DNA from: Actinomycetes bacterium
GTDB taxonomy: Bacteria > Actinomycetota > Actinomycetes > Propionibacteriales > Propionibacteriaceae
Direction: 5' to 3'
NCBI GenBank assembly: GCA_023458095.1
Contig: JAEXAS010000026.1
Span: 124,001 to 188,000, forward strand
DNA: 64,000 nt
In this document: positions 35,539 to 48,503 of the stretch, one piece after another
Position numbering within the stretch: position 1 is the stretch's first letter
How the letters are laid out: each line of letters starts with the position of its first letter
Notes under the pieces: generated by a model
What the model was told of the DNA's origin: nothing
Seen by the model: only the letters and a program-made list of their open reading frames with translations
The model's database searches: none
Program-made: the position numbers and the translations under genes

Positions 35539-36351
35539 ATGAGCAAGGAGAGCCTCTACCCGGCCCGACGGCGCGCCGAGATCCTTGAGTTCCTTCGGGA
35601 TCGCGGCCAGGCCTCGATCGCCGAGTTGGCCGCAGAGTTCGATGTCTCCGACGACACCGTACGCCGGGATGTGGAGACCTTGGCCAGCCAAGGCTCAGTG
35701 GAGCGCACCCACGGCGGGGTCACCATCACTCAGGAGGATCGACTCAATGCGGTGATTCCCTTCTTCAAGAGAATCCACACCAACGAAGACGCCAAGGACG
35801 CCATCGCCCGGGCCGCAGTCGCCCACATCGAAGAGGGCCAAAGTGTCGTCATCAACGGCGGCACCACCACCCTCGCCTTGGCCAAACACCTCTCCGCCAA
35901 GCGCGGTCTGACCGTGGTCACCAACTCACTGCCGCTGCCCCCGGAGATGTACTCCCGCGGCGCCCGCGAAATCTACCTCATCGGCGGGGCCTACCGGCTG
36001 CGGTCCCAGGTCACCATCGGCCCGGTGGTGCTTTCCGACGGCGCCGGGCGTCCGCGAGCCATCCATGCCGACTGGGCGATCATCGGCGTCGGCGGCGTCA
36101 CCGACGAAGGCACCGTGTGGACCTCCAGCCTGCCGGAAGCCGGCATGATGCGCTCCATGATGGACTGCGCCAGCCACACCCTGCTGCTGGCCGACTCCAG
36201 CAAGTTCGGCAAACGCGAGTTCGCCGAAGTCGGCGATCTGGCCGCCAACACCACCTTGGTGACCGAGCGGCAGCCCAGCAAAGCGCTGCTGGATCGCGCC
36301 GCTGAGGTTGGCGCGACCGTCATTGTGGCCGGGGAGACCGCATCCGACTGA
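35539..36351 (+). CDS. DeoR/GlpR-family transcriptional regulator
   Basis: The 270-residue regulator has an N-terminal winged helix (RRAEILEFLRDRGQASI and DVSDDTVRRDVETL) and a C-terminal sugar-phosphate-sensing domain with INGGTTTLALAK and IIGVGGV. GAGGGAAC precedes ATG 35539. It is read divergently from the sugar importer and catabolic operon and probably represses it, with a phosphorylated sugar as effector (inference, typical for the family). E. coli YihW, which controls sulfoquinovose genes, belongs to the same family. Confidence 0.9.
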   Translation: MSKESLYPARRRAEILEFLRDRGQASIAELAAEFDVSDDTVRRDVETLASQGSVERTHGGVTITQEDRLNAVIPFFKRIHTNEDAKDAIARAAVAHIEEGQSVVINGGTTTLALAKHLSAKRGLTVVTNSLPLPPEMYSRGAREIYLIGGAYRLRSQVTIGPVVLSDGAGRPRAIHADWAIIGVGGVTDEGTVWTSSLPEAGMMRSMMDCASHTLLLADSSKFGKREFAEVGDLAANTTLVTERQPSKALLDRAAEVGATVIVAGETASD

Positions 36352-36419
36352 ACTCGGCAGCAAGCCTGCAGGGACTCGGATGGTCCCAGCCAGGCTGAGT
36401 CGAGCAGTCTCGCGAAGAC

Positions 36420-37619
36420 CTACCGCTCCAGCAGCACGTCCATCACTCGGGGCGCGTGGAATCGTCGACCATAGACGCGCTCATCGTAGGGAGCGAGAAC
36501 CCCGTGACTGACGAGAGAGTCGATGAGCTTTTTCGCGCCGGGATTCCCGATCCCCAGAGTTCGAGCTGCCTGAGCAACGGTGAACGTGGGCTGTCCTACA
36601 GCGAAGTCCACAAGCAACCGGGCGTTTCCGGTTCGGATTGACGTTGCCTGTAGCTGCTCCTTCAGCTCAGCCTGCACGTTGGCCAGGGCAAGCATCCTGA
36701 TTCGCGCGGCCTCGGCGGATTCGGCCAACCCTTGTGCGAAGAACTCGATCCAGGTGGACCAGTCTCCATCCGTCGAGACGCCAAGCAACGCGTTGTAGTA
36801 CTCGGTTCTTCGGGCCTCGAACCAGGTCGACACCGACAAGGTCGGTTCGGTCAGCACACCGGATGCGTACAGTTGCAGAACGATCAGCAACCGTCCCAGC
36901 CGTCCATTTCCGTCGTGGAAGGGGTGAAGCGCCTCAAACTCGTAGTGACCCATCCCTGCGGCCACAACGGGATCGATCTGTCCACCGTGGCGGGCCTGCA
37001 TCCATGCGATCAGATCCCGTAGGCGTGCTTCAAGATCGGCGCCGGGGGGCGGCGGTACATAACGAGCCGCCTTGATGGGGATCTCGCTGGCCGGAACACC
37101 ATCGCGACGTCCGATCACAACCTGCACCGGGCGCACCTGCCCGGAATGCTCACGCTCAGACGGCGTGCCCTTGACCAATTCACCTTGCAGATGCGCCAAG
37201 GCCGACGGCCCCCAACTGCGGCCCTGCTCGGCCCATTCAAAGGCGGATTCTGCAACACCCACGTAGTTCAACACCTCACGAAGCGAGGGATCTTGCACCT
37301 CGTCGGAGTCAGCCGCCAGGACACGGACCAACGGCTCATAGGCCCCTTCCAAGGCAGCAGTGGATTGAGCCTCCAAACGAAGTGTCGAACTCCTGAACAG
37401 CCTCGGGTTGGGCAAGCGCTGCGCCGTCGAGTCCAGTGCAGCAAGCGCCGCACGCGCATCACCGACGTGTCGATAAGCCTGGCCGGTCAACTCGGGGCTC
37501 TCGTCGCCAAGCGGGTCCGGAAGGAACGCCCAGTGGTTCCACTCGACTCCACCGGGAAGCGAACCGTTGATCGGAACAAGTGCACCAAACGGCGCCTTCT
37601 GGAACAGTTCGATGTCCAT
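36420..37619 (-). CDS. Fic-family AMP-transferase with N-terminal self-inhibitory motif
   Basis: The 399-residue protein contains the Fic signature HPFHDGNGRLGRLL (catalytic His) in the central third. Before it, TAALEG matches the S/TxxxE(G/N) inhibitory helix, so it is probably autoinhibited. A C-terminal winged helix (FTVAQAARTLGIGNPGAKKL) could bind DNA. Such proteins usually transfer AMP to Ser, Thr or Tyr of a target. I set the start at ATG 37619 as no other start fits, although its ribosome binding site is weak; a palindrome overlaps the region directly upstream. Probably a recent acquisition, since neighbours are remnants. Confidence 0.85.
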   Translation of the reverse strand: MDIELFQKAPFGALVPINGSLPGGVEWNHWAFLPDPLGDESPELTGQAYRHVGDARAALAALDSTAQRLPNPRLFRSSTLRLEAQSTAALEGAYEPLVRVLAADSDEVQDPSLREVLNYVGVAESAFEWAEQGRSWGPSALAHLQGELVKGTPSEREHSGQVRPVQVVIGRRDGVPASEIPIKAARYVPPPPGADLEARLRDLIAWMQARHGGQIDPVVAAGMGHYEFEALHPFHDGNGRLGRLLIVLQLYASGVLTEPTLSVSTWFEARRTEYYNALLGVSTDGDWSTWIEFFAQGLAESAEAARIRMLALANVQAELKEQLQATSIRTGNARLLVDFAVGQPTFTVAQAARTLGIGNPGAKKLIDSLVSHGVLAPYDERVYGRRFHAPRVMDVLLER

Positions 37620-37623
37620 AACG

Positions 37624-37641
37624 CAACACCACTGGGTGTTG
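37624..37641. promoter_or_regulatory. Palindrome just upstream of the Fic start
   Basis: CAACACC and GGTGTTG pair around ACTG. The dyad begins five bases upstream of the Fic start codon, where a ribosome binding site would otherwise be. It could be the operator for the protein's own winged-helix domain or an RNA hairpin hiding the start. Confidence 0.45.
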
Positions 37642-37729
37642 TGGAAACTTTCAGCGATGTAATTGATCCACAGTGAGCACTGGTGATTCGTGGGGGTCTT
37701 TCCCAGTTCTTCGCCCAGATGAAGTGCAG

Positions 37730-37912
37730 TCAGTGGCCGGGGCCAGCCGCGATAGCTCCCCCATCGGGGCGACCCCACTCACTCCAGGATCCGTCGTAGA
37801 CCGCGACATCGTCGTACCCGGCGAGCAGTGCGGCCACCGCGACGATGCAGGCTGTTACACCCGAGCCGCAACTAGTGATGAGGCGACGGTGCGGGGTAGC
37901 GGCAGCAAGGAC
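37730..37912 (-). pseudogene. Remnant of a rhodanese (thiosulfate/3-mercaptopyruvate sulfurtransferase)
   Basis: About 60 residues match the C-terminal rhodanese active-site region: ITSCGSGVTACIVAVAALL with the catalytic Cys and DGSWSEWGRP. The frame continues upstream but no longer resembles a sulfurtransferase, and an intact enzyme would need about 220 more residues. I read it as a truncated gene. Confidence 0.7.
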
Positions 37913-37984
37913 GCCACGCGGGAAAACTGCCTTCCCCGCCACTGGATGCATCAGTTCTTGGTGCCAGCTTTGCCGTCCGCAATT

Positions 37985-38290
37985 CGAAACCACCTGTGTA
38001 CAGCAACGGTGACCTCTGCGGCGTTCACCACGACCGTCACCAGCTACGACCAGGTATACCTTCCGTCCCATTCCGACCTGAGGCACGCCAAGCGCTGGGG
38101 CACCTTGGATTACCGCACCGGGAGTCTCTGGCTCCGTGATGTCGGACGAGGTGTCGGTCGCGACGGCGCTCAATCACTCTCGGGAAGCGACACCTACAAC
38201 CCTCTGATCTACGACTACGGCTTACAGCCGATGGCCATTGTGGATCTGAGCACCTACCCCGAGATCCGAGCGCGACTCACCCCGCAGTGA
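37985..38290 (+). pseudogene. Possible DUF6273-like C-terminal fragment
   Basis: The last 100 residues of this open frame contain TGSLWLRDVG and YGLQPMAIVDL, resembling the C-terminal WxLRSPG... GVRPAlxxdL pattern of DUF6273. The upstream part of the frame is antisense to the rhodanese remnant and not protein-like. I read it as a gene end left by recombination. Confidence 0.4.
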
Positions 38291-38317
38291 CCCGGTGGCG
38301 GGAATCACCGTGTCGAC

Positions 38318-38632
38318 CTACGACTCCTCCACGCGCAGCACCGCGAGCCGCGGATCGTTCTGGAAGGCGTCACCGCCAAGCTCGGCATCTTGGACGACAT
38401 AGACCAGGGTCGGATATCCGGGGAAATCAGGCTCGGCCCGGCAGCCGTCCTCATCCTCGAAGTTGGTCTGAACCGCCACGCTTTCGGCCAATTGGGCCGA
38501 CCCCAGCAGATAGACCCCGCCCCGGTACGAGCTTTCGTGTTCGACCAAGCCCACCGCGAACCGCTGGCTCACGTAGTCTCCAGTCGAGGCTAGGTCGTCA
38601 TGCGACCCGAGCAACCAGAATCGCTCACTCAC
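38318..38632 (-). CDS. Small hypothetical protein
   Basis: A 104-residue acidic protein starting at a GTG (SERFWLLGSHDDLAST). It has a short beta-rich body with a single Cys and no signal or membrane segment. No family is recognised and no good ribosome binding site is visible. It lies 33 bases downstream of the giant carboxylase gene on the same strand and may share its transcript. Confidence 0.45.
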   Translation of the reverse strand: MSERFWLLGSHDDLASTGDYVSQRFAVGLVEHESSYRGGVYLLGSAQLAESVAVQTNFEDEDGCRAEPDFPGYPTLVYVVQDAELGGDAFQNDPRLAVLRVEES

Positions 38633-38665
38633 GGCAGAACGGTACTGAGCAGAGGCGTGTAAGCG

Positions 38666-44176
<5,511 letters not shown>

Positions 44177-44538
44177 GGGCACTCCTTGACGTTGACAACC
44201 GACAGACGCCCACGCGACAGGCGTCCTTACGATCCAACTAGAGAAATCCGCCAAACGTGAGCCTGCCCCTCCCAAGAATCCGCCGCCCAGGTTGTTGGAT
44301 TTGAACAAGTGGCGCAGCGGTCACCCCATCCACAGCGGGTGGCGGGACCGAATGCGCGGTCTACGTCTCCGAGATGCGCGACTCCGCTCTGGTGACTACC
44401 TACGCGGCAACATGTGAAGTTACAGCTCCCGTCGGTGCCGAGGCTGGTGGCGCCCTCGGCGTTGCTCAGCTGCCATATGCCTTGGCACTGCGGGGCACTG
44501 CCCGTGGACCGCAACCCCCGCAGACCGAGGGTCTTCCA
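44177..44538. other. Intergenic region at the island boundary
   Basis: About 360 bases between the carboxylase start and the end of the PIN-like gene. No protein-like frame with a ribosome binding site is seen. It should hold the carboxylase promoter and marks the left edge of the defence island. Confidence 0.45.
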
Positions 44539-45585
44539 TCATGGAATTTGCGTGAGGCCTTCCTCGAGTGCAGAGACACCTGCTCCAAACTTGGTGCCAT
44601 AGGCCTGAGCAAGGCCCGAAGCATTGGCGAGGTGTACCCATCGTCGCTCCGTTACGACCCAGTCGCAGTACGGCGTCGCAACCGCGAGGGCCAGAAGGTC
44701 AGTTCGGTCGTGCTGATCCCATGGATGCGTGAAGTCGCGATGCTTCCAAGCCCGCAGTGTCGATCGCACGTGAACCGTGGGCACCGACTTTCCGAACTCG
44801 CGCACTGCGCCAGCGATTCCAGTGGGGTGAATCGTCTCATGGAAGAGCCCATACGGGTCGATACGCCTAGCGACGCAGATCCGATTGATGGTGTCGGTGA
44901 GCCTCACAAACTCTTGGTACCTCGTCAGGTCATCAAGGCGCCTCATTGTTGCTGGGTCATTTGCCAGCAGCGCTCGTATGCGATTCTCCTCTTCTTGGTC
45001 GCGGGTCCCGAACCGGTGCTCGGGCGTCCTGTCGAGCCACTGCGCCGAGTTGAACTCGCGATCACCCACGAGCTGAAACCATTCCCAAGCCAGGTCTCCG
45101 AGGACGTCCCGGAGTTGCCCGAACTCCACTGGCGGAGCCACAGCCGGGCCCTCGTCCGATTCCTCAGTCTCGATGTTCTGAACGAACCGAAACCTCCCGT
45201 GCGGCGAGGAGAATGCATGGTCAGCCCCCCAGCCGACAACATCTGTCGCCGACACCCTTCGTTCGTCACCTAACCATGCAGCGACGAAAGCGTCGATTTC
45301 CAACCTCTGCAATGCGTCGAACGCCAGCAGCGTCGTGTAGCGCGACATGTCGCGCATCAGAGCACCGATCTGCTCCCGGGAGTCCGCGTCGCCCCGGTGC
45401 CAGAGTTCGAGGTAGTGAGCAGCCGAGAGCGGAACCGTCAGAAAGCCCCCTTCGACGGCCTTCATGAGACCGGCGACCACTTCCCGCCATCGGGCACTTC
45501 TCGCGTTCACCCCACGCGCCATCTGCACCCAACAGTTCATGTCCAAGTACAGGTAGCGCATCCCATCGACGGACCCCGTCACCAC
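44539..45585 (-). CDS. PIN-like nuclease domain protein
   Basis: The 348-residue protein has the PIN-like layout of acidic residues: Asp in YLYLDMNCW (near the N-terminus), Glu in AAHYLELW, and the pair in DLLALAVATPYCDWVVTE (near 315). The long helical middle is atypical. It starts at GTG 45585, overlapping the HNH gene stop, and is co-translated with it. It probably cuts RNA or DNA in the defence island; no antitoxin gene is adjacent. Confidence 0.65.
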   Translation of the reverse strand: MVTGSVDGMRYLYLDMNCWVQMARGVNARSARWREVVAGLMKAVEGGFLTVPLSAAHYLELWHRGDADSREQIGALMRDMSRYTTLLAFDALQRLEIDAFVAAWLGDERRVSATDVVGWGADHAFSSPHGRFRFVQNIETEESDEGPAVAPPVEFGQLRDVLGDLAWEWFQLVGDREFNSAQWLDRTPEHRFGTRDQEEENRIRALLANDPATMRRLDDLTRYQEFVRLTDTINRICVARRIDPYGLFHETIHPTGIAGAVREFGKSVPTVHVRSTLRAWKHRDFTHPWDQHDRTDLLALAVATPYCDWVVTERRWVHLANASGLAQAYGTKFGAGVSALEEGLTQIP

Positions 45586-46277
45586 GACACCTCACAATAG
45601 AGGTACTCACTCAGGACGAATCGGAGAGCCGTGCGGCGGCTGTAGTGAATGGCCGCATACCGGTAGCGGCCGGGCTGAACCACCGTCCAACCCGATGATT
45701 CGACGGAAACTTCGCCACTTTGCGGCGGACCCCCCAATCCTTTGACCGCGTTGACGAACCCGCGCGTGCCTATCTCCGGAAACAGTTGCCCTCCCGGAAG
45801 CTGCTCGAAGTTGCTGAGATGCTCTTCGCCCATGTCAAGACGGGTCGCTACACGGACGGCCGAAATCGGTACATCCGAACGAAACTCCAGATAGGAGTGA
45901 TGGCCGTTCGCCAGCTTGTTGACCACTACGCCTACCGATTCATGCTCGGCCAGTCGGGCCGCTCCGCTGTGAAGGACGCACTGGACCTCCCTCGCCAATA
46001 GGCCGTCCTCCGTGAGCATCCGCCGAACCTTCGGCCGAAGTTCCGGCGCCTCAGTCCCGCCCCACATTGCGCAATCGACGAGGCAAGCGACCATCCGCTC
46101 ATGTCGGGAGAAGCCGTTGTTGCACCTATTGCACGCTCCGACAACGGGAAGATTTGACGGATACGGCTTGTCCATGAGAACCCGTGAAGGAACGTGATCG
46201 CGGGTGTCCGCCTGTCCTCCGCAGTACGCGCACCCGCCATTGAGTCGCTCGTCGAAGTAGAGGTGCCGGGGGTCCAC
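45579..46277 (-). CDS. HNH-type endonuclease
   Basis: The 232-residue product has an HNH-like zinc-linked nuclease module at its N-terminus: CAYCGG, RDHVPSRVL (catalytic His) and GACNRCNNGFSRHE. The rest is unclassified. GTG 46277 is chosen because AAAAGGAGG stands five bases upstream. It follows the C5 methyltransferase gene on the same strand and may be the DNA-cutting partner of the modification enzyme. Confidence 0.75.
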   Translation of the reverse strand: MDPRHLYFDERLNGGCAYCGGQADTRDHVPSRVLMDKPYPSNLPVVGACNRCNNGFSRHERMVACLVDCAMWGGTEAPELRPKVRRMLTEDGLLAREVQCVLHSGAARLAEHESVGVVVNKLANGHHSYLEFRSDVPISAVRVATRLDMGEEHLSNFEQLPGGQLFPEIGTRGFVNAVKGLGGPPQSGEVSVESSGWTVVQPGRYRYAAIHYSRRTALRFVLSEYLYCEVSW

Positions 46278-46448
46278 GTCATCCTCCTTTTGGGTCGAGT
46301 TCGGAATGCTGGCCAACGGCGCAGCCCACGCTCCTGTCTACCAGCATGGTGCGACACATGGGCTGACCGTTCACACCCAGCCCGTGTCGCGATCAGTTGG
46401 CCGCTGCTCGAGACCGCACCTGCAGCCTCACACTCGGAGGGCATTGGA

Positions 46449-47618
46449 TCAAGCAGCCTCCGATGCCGACGGCTCCTCCCGAGTGCCTGCGGCAGTACCC
46501 TTGAGCGCCTTGAGAAGCTGGCGTCCGATCGCCTGACCGAGCGGGATCGGCACGGCATTGCCGATCTGCCGTGCGATCTCCTCGCGCGTGCCCACCCACT
46601 GGTATGCCTCGGGGAACCCCTGAATAAGTGCCGCCTCATAGTGAGTGATTACCCGATCTTCGGTGGGATGCAGGTACCGTCCCTTTTCCGGCTTGAAGAA
46701 CTCCGTGCGGATGGTTACCGACGGTTTGTCGCTGTGGAGACGCCCCATCACATCCCCGGTTCCCGAGGTGTGTTTCCGCCAGCACGGGGCCAGCAGGTGA
46801 TCCGGAAGATCGAAGCGGTTACCCTTCGGGGGAATCTCGGCGAACCGTTTCCGCGACAGCTCGGTGTAGTTGCGGCCGAAGTGGAGCTGACGAGTGGAGA
46901 AGGCGCCCGGCCTGTCCTGACCTTCATACCAGACCCTGCCGTCGGGGACACCTATGCGGTCGACGTCGTCGGGAATGTCACTGAAAATCTCTTCGAGCTT
47001 GATGTGGTTGTGCTCACGCGTCTTCACTGGCAGGCCGGGGGCAGGTTGGTCCTTGCGGTGCCCGATCACGATCACCCTCTTGCGGGCCTGAACGGCGCCA
47101 TAGTCGGCAGCGTTGAGGACGCCGAACTCGATCTCGTAGTCGGCGAGCATTCCCGACCTCAGCTCCTCTTGGAACACAGCCCATTGCGGGGAGGCAAGGA
47201 AAGCAGGAACGTTCTCGAGAACGAAGAACCGCGGCATCGATCGATGAACGGCTTGGGCGTAATTGCGCCACAAGACGTTGCGTTCGTCGTCCACCTCCTG
47301 CTTGCCGAGGGTCGAAAACCCCTGGCACGGCGGCCCACCGACCACAAGGTCAACTTCCGCCTCACCGTCATCAGCGAGCCAATCCTGAATGCTTCCTGGG
47401 TACACCGGGCCGCCGACGATGCGACCGTCTTCGATGCGTCCACCATGATTGATTGTGTAGGTCGCGGCAGCGGACTTGTCGAACTCCACAGCTCGAACCG
47501 GATCGACGCTGAGGCCGGGCGTTGAATCCAAACCCGTAGTCAGACCCCCTGCCCCCGCGAAAAGATCGAGGGTGCGGATCACTGAATCCTGCTTCTCCGG
47601 CATCATCGCCGAGGGCAT
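46449..47618 (-). CDS. DNA (cytosine-5-)-methyltransferase
   Basis: The 389-residue enzyme has the C5-MTase motifs: I (TLDLFAGAGGLTTGL, SAM binding), IV (GGPPCQGFSTLG, catalytic Cys), VI (VLENVP), VIII (QARKRVIVIG) and X (RQIGNAVPIPLG). The region between VIII and IX is the target-recognition domain; its target cannot be read off. Start could also be 12 bases downstream (ATG 47606); no good Shine-Dalgarno favours either. Its start is only nine bases from the divergent vsr start. Confidence 0.9.
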   Translation of the reverse strand: MPSAMMPEKQDSVIRTLDLFAGAGGLTTGLDSTPGLSVDPVRAVEFDKSAAATYTINHGGRIEDGRIVGGPVYPGSIQDWLADDGEAEVDLVVGGPPCQGFSTLGKQEVDDERNVLWRNYAQAVHRSMPRFFVLENVPAFLASPQWAVFQEELRSGMLADYEIEFGVLNAADYGAVQARKRVIVIGHRKDQPAPGLPVKTREHNHIKLEEIFSDIPDDVDRIGVPDGRVWYEGQDRPGAFSTRQLHFGRNYTELSRKRFAEIPPKGNRFDLPDHLLAPCWRKHTSGTGDVMGRLHSDKPSVTIRTEFFKPEKGRYLHPTEDRVITHYEAALIQGFPEAYQWVGTREEIARQIGNAVPIPLGQAIGRQLLKALKGTAAGTREEPSASEAA

Positions 47619-47627
47619 GATTGTGAG

Positions 47628-48128
47628 GTGGTCTCCATAGAACGCGAGGGTACCGAACCCGCTTCGCGCCGCACCAGTGCCACTCCGGGCGCCGGGAGGG
47701 TACCAGGGCAGCCACTCGTCGATGTGCTCCCGGCGACATCGGCCCGAATGTCCCGACAGGCCAGGCGCGACACCGAACCAGAAATGCTCTTGCGCCGCGA
47801 ACTCCACCGGCTCGGCCTCAGATACCGGGTCGACCATCCCTTGCCGGGGATGCCACGAAGGCGCGCTGACGTCCTGTTCACCCGCGCGAAGGTCGCGGTG
47901 TTCGTCGACGGCTGCTACTGGCACGGATGCCTTGAGCACAAAACAGCCCCCGCCAACAACGCCGCTTGGTGGGCCGCCAAGCTCGCTCGCAACGTGGAGC
48001 GGGATCGCGAAACCGACACCCATTTGAGCCACTTGGGATGGACCGTGCTCCGAGTATGGGAGCACCAAGACATGAAACAAACTGCCGCTGGCATCGAACG
48101 GATTGTGCGCTCATGCACGCTCAAGTAA
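47628..48128 (+). CDS. vsr: Very short patch repair endonuclease (Vsr)
   Basis: The 166-residue protein carries the Vsr signature SRQARRDTEPEMLLRREL, RRADVLFTRAKVAVFVDGC and YWHGC, with catalytic Asp in the VDGCYWHGC block and LGWTVLRVWEHQ near the end. It nicks next to T:G mismatches made by deamination of 5-methylcytosine, so it fits the adjacent C5-MTase. A shorter start exists near 47748. The GTG at 47628 would leave a Vsr with an N-terminal tail of about 40 residues. Confidence 0.9.
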   Translation: MVSIEREGTEPASRRTSATPGAGRVPGQPLVDVLPATSARMSRQARRDTEPEMLLRRELHRLGLRYRVDHPLPGMPRRRADVLFTRAKVAVFVDGCYWHGCLEHKTAPANNAAWWAAKLARNVERDRETDTHLSHLGWTVLRVWEHQDMKQTAAGIERIVRSCTLK

Positions 48129-48320
48129 TCTCACCAAACACCGATGCCGCCAGCTCGACCAACCCTCACTGCGTAGGCAACCTGATCTCCGTCGGCACTC
48201 CCAGGAGCGCCCATCTCCGCGGGCTTGGGAACAGCGTTCTACGACGTGCCCAATGCGGCCTCCCATATGTCCGGTTCTACCACTAGCATCAGAACAGCCG
48301 ACCCATCTGGAGTTGAAACG

Positions 48321-48503
48321 ATGATGACGCATGACGCTCCGCGACCCCAAGAATTTGCCCGGTCCGAGCAAACCGAAGATATCGCCACCTTGTTCTCACA
48401 CGTGCTTCCCCTCGGCGCAGCTCCGACCGGCCTAGTTGCCTTCAAGGTCCACCGCCCGAATCGCCCGAACGACCTGATCGTGGACGCAGGCGACGATGAG
48501 TGA
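48321..48503 (+). CDS. Small protein preceding the GHKL nuclease
   Basis: A 60-residue reading frame with GGAGTTGAAACG before ATG 48321 and an 8-base overlap with the GHKL ATPase gene. The C-terminal part (LVAFKVHRPNRPNDLIV) looks like a beta-rich small domain. Without family support its coding nature rests on the ribosome binding site and overlap. It may translationally couple the large gene. Confidence 0.5.
   Translation: MMTHDAPRPQEFARSEQTEDIATLFSHVLPLGAAPTGLVAFKVHRPNRPNDLIVDAGDDE

Noticed and set aside
44227..44514. Possible 95-residue minus-strand protein in the 44.2-44.5 kb gap
   Set aside because: Cys/Trp-rich, without ribosome binding site or family signal.
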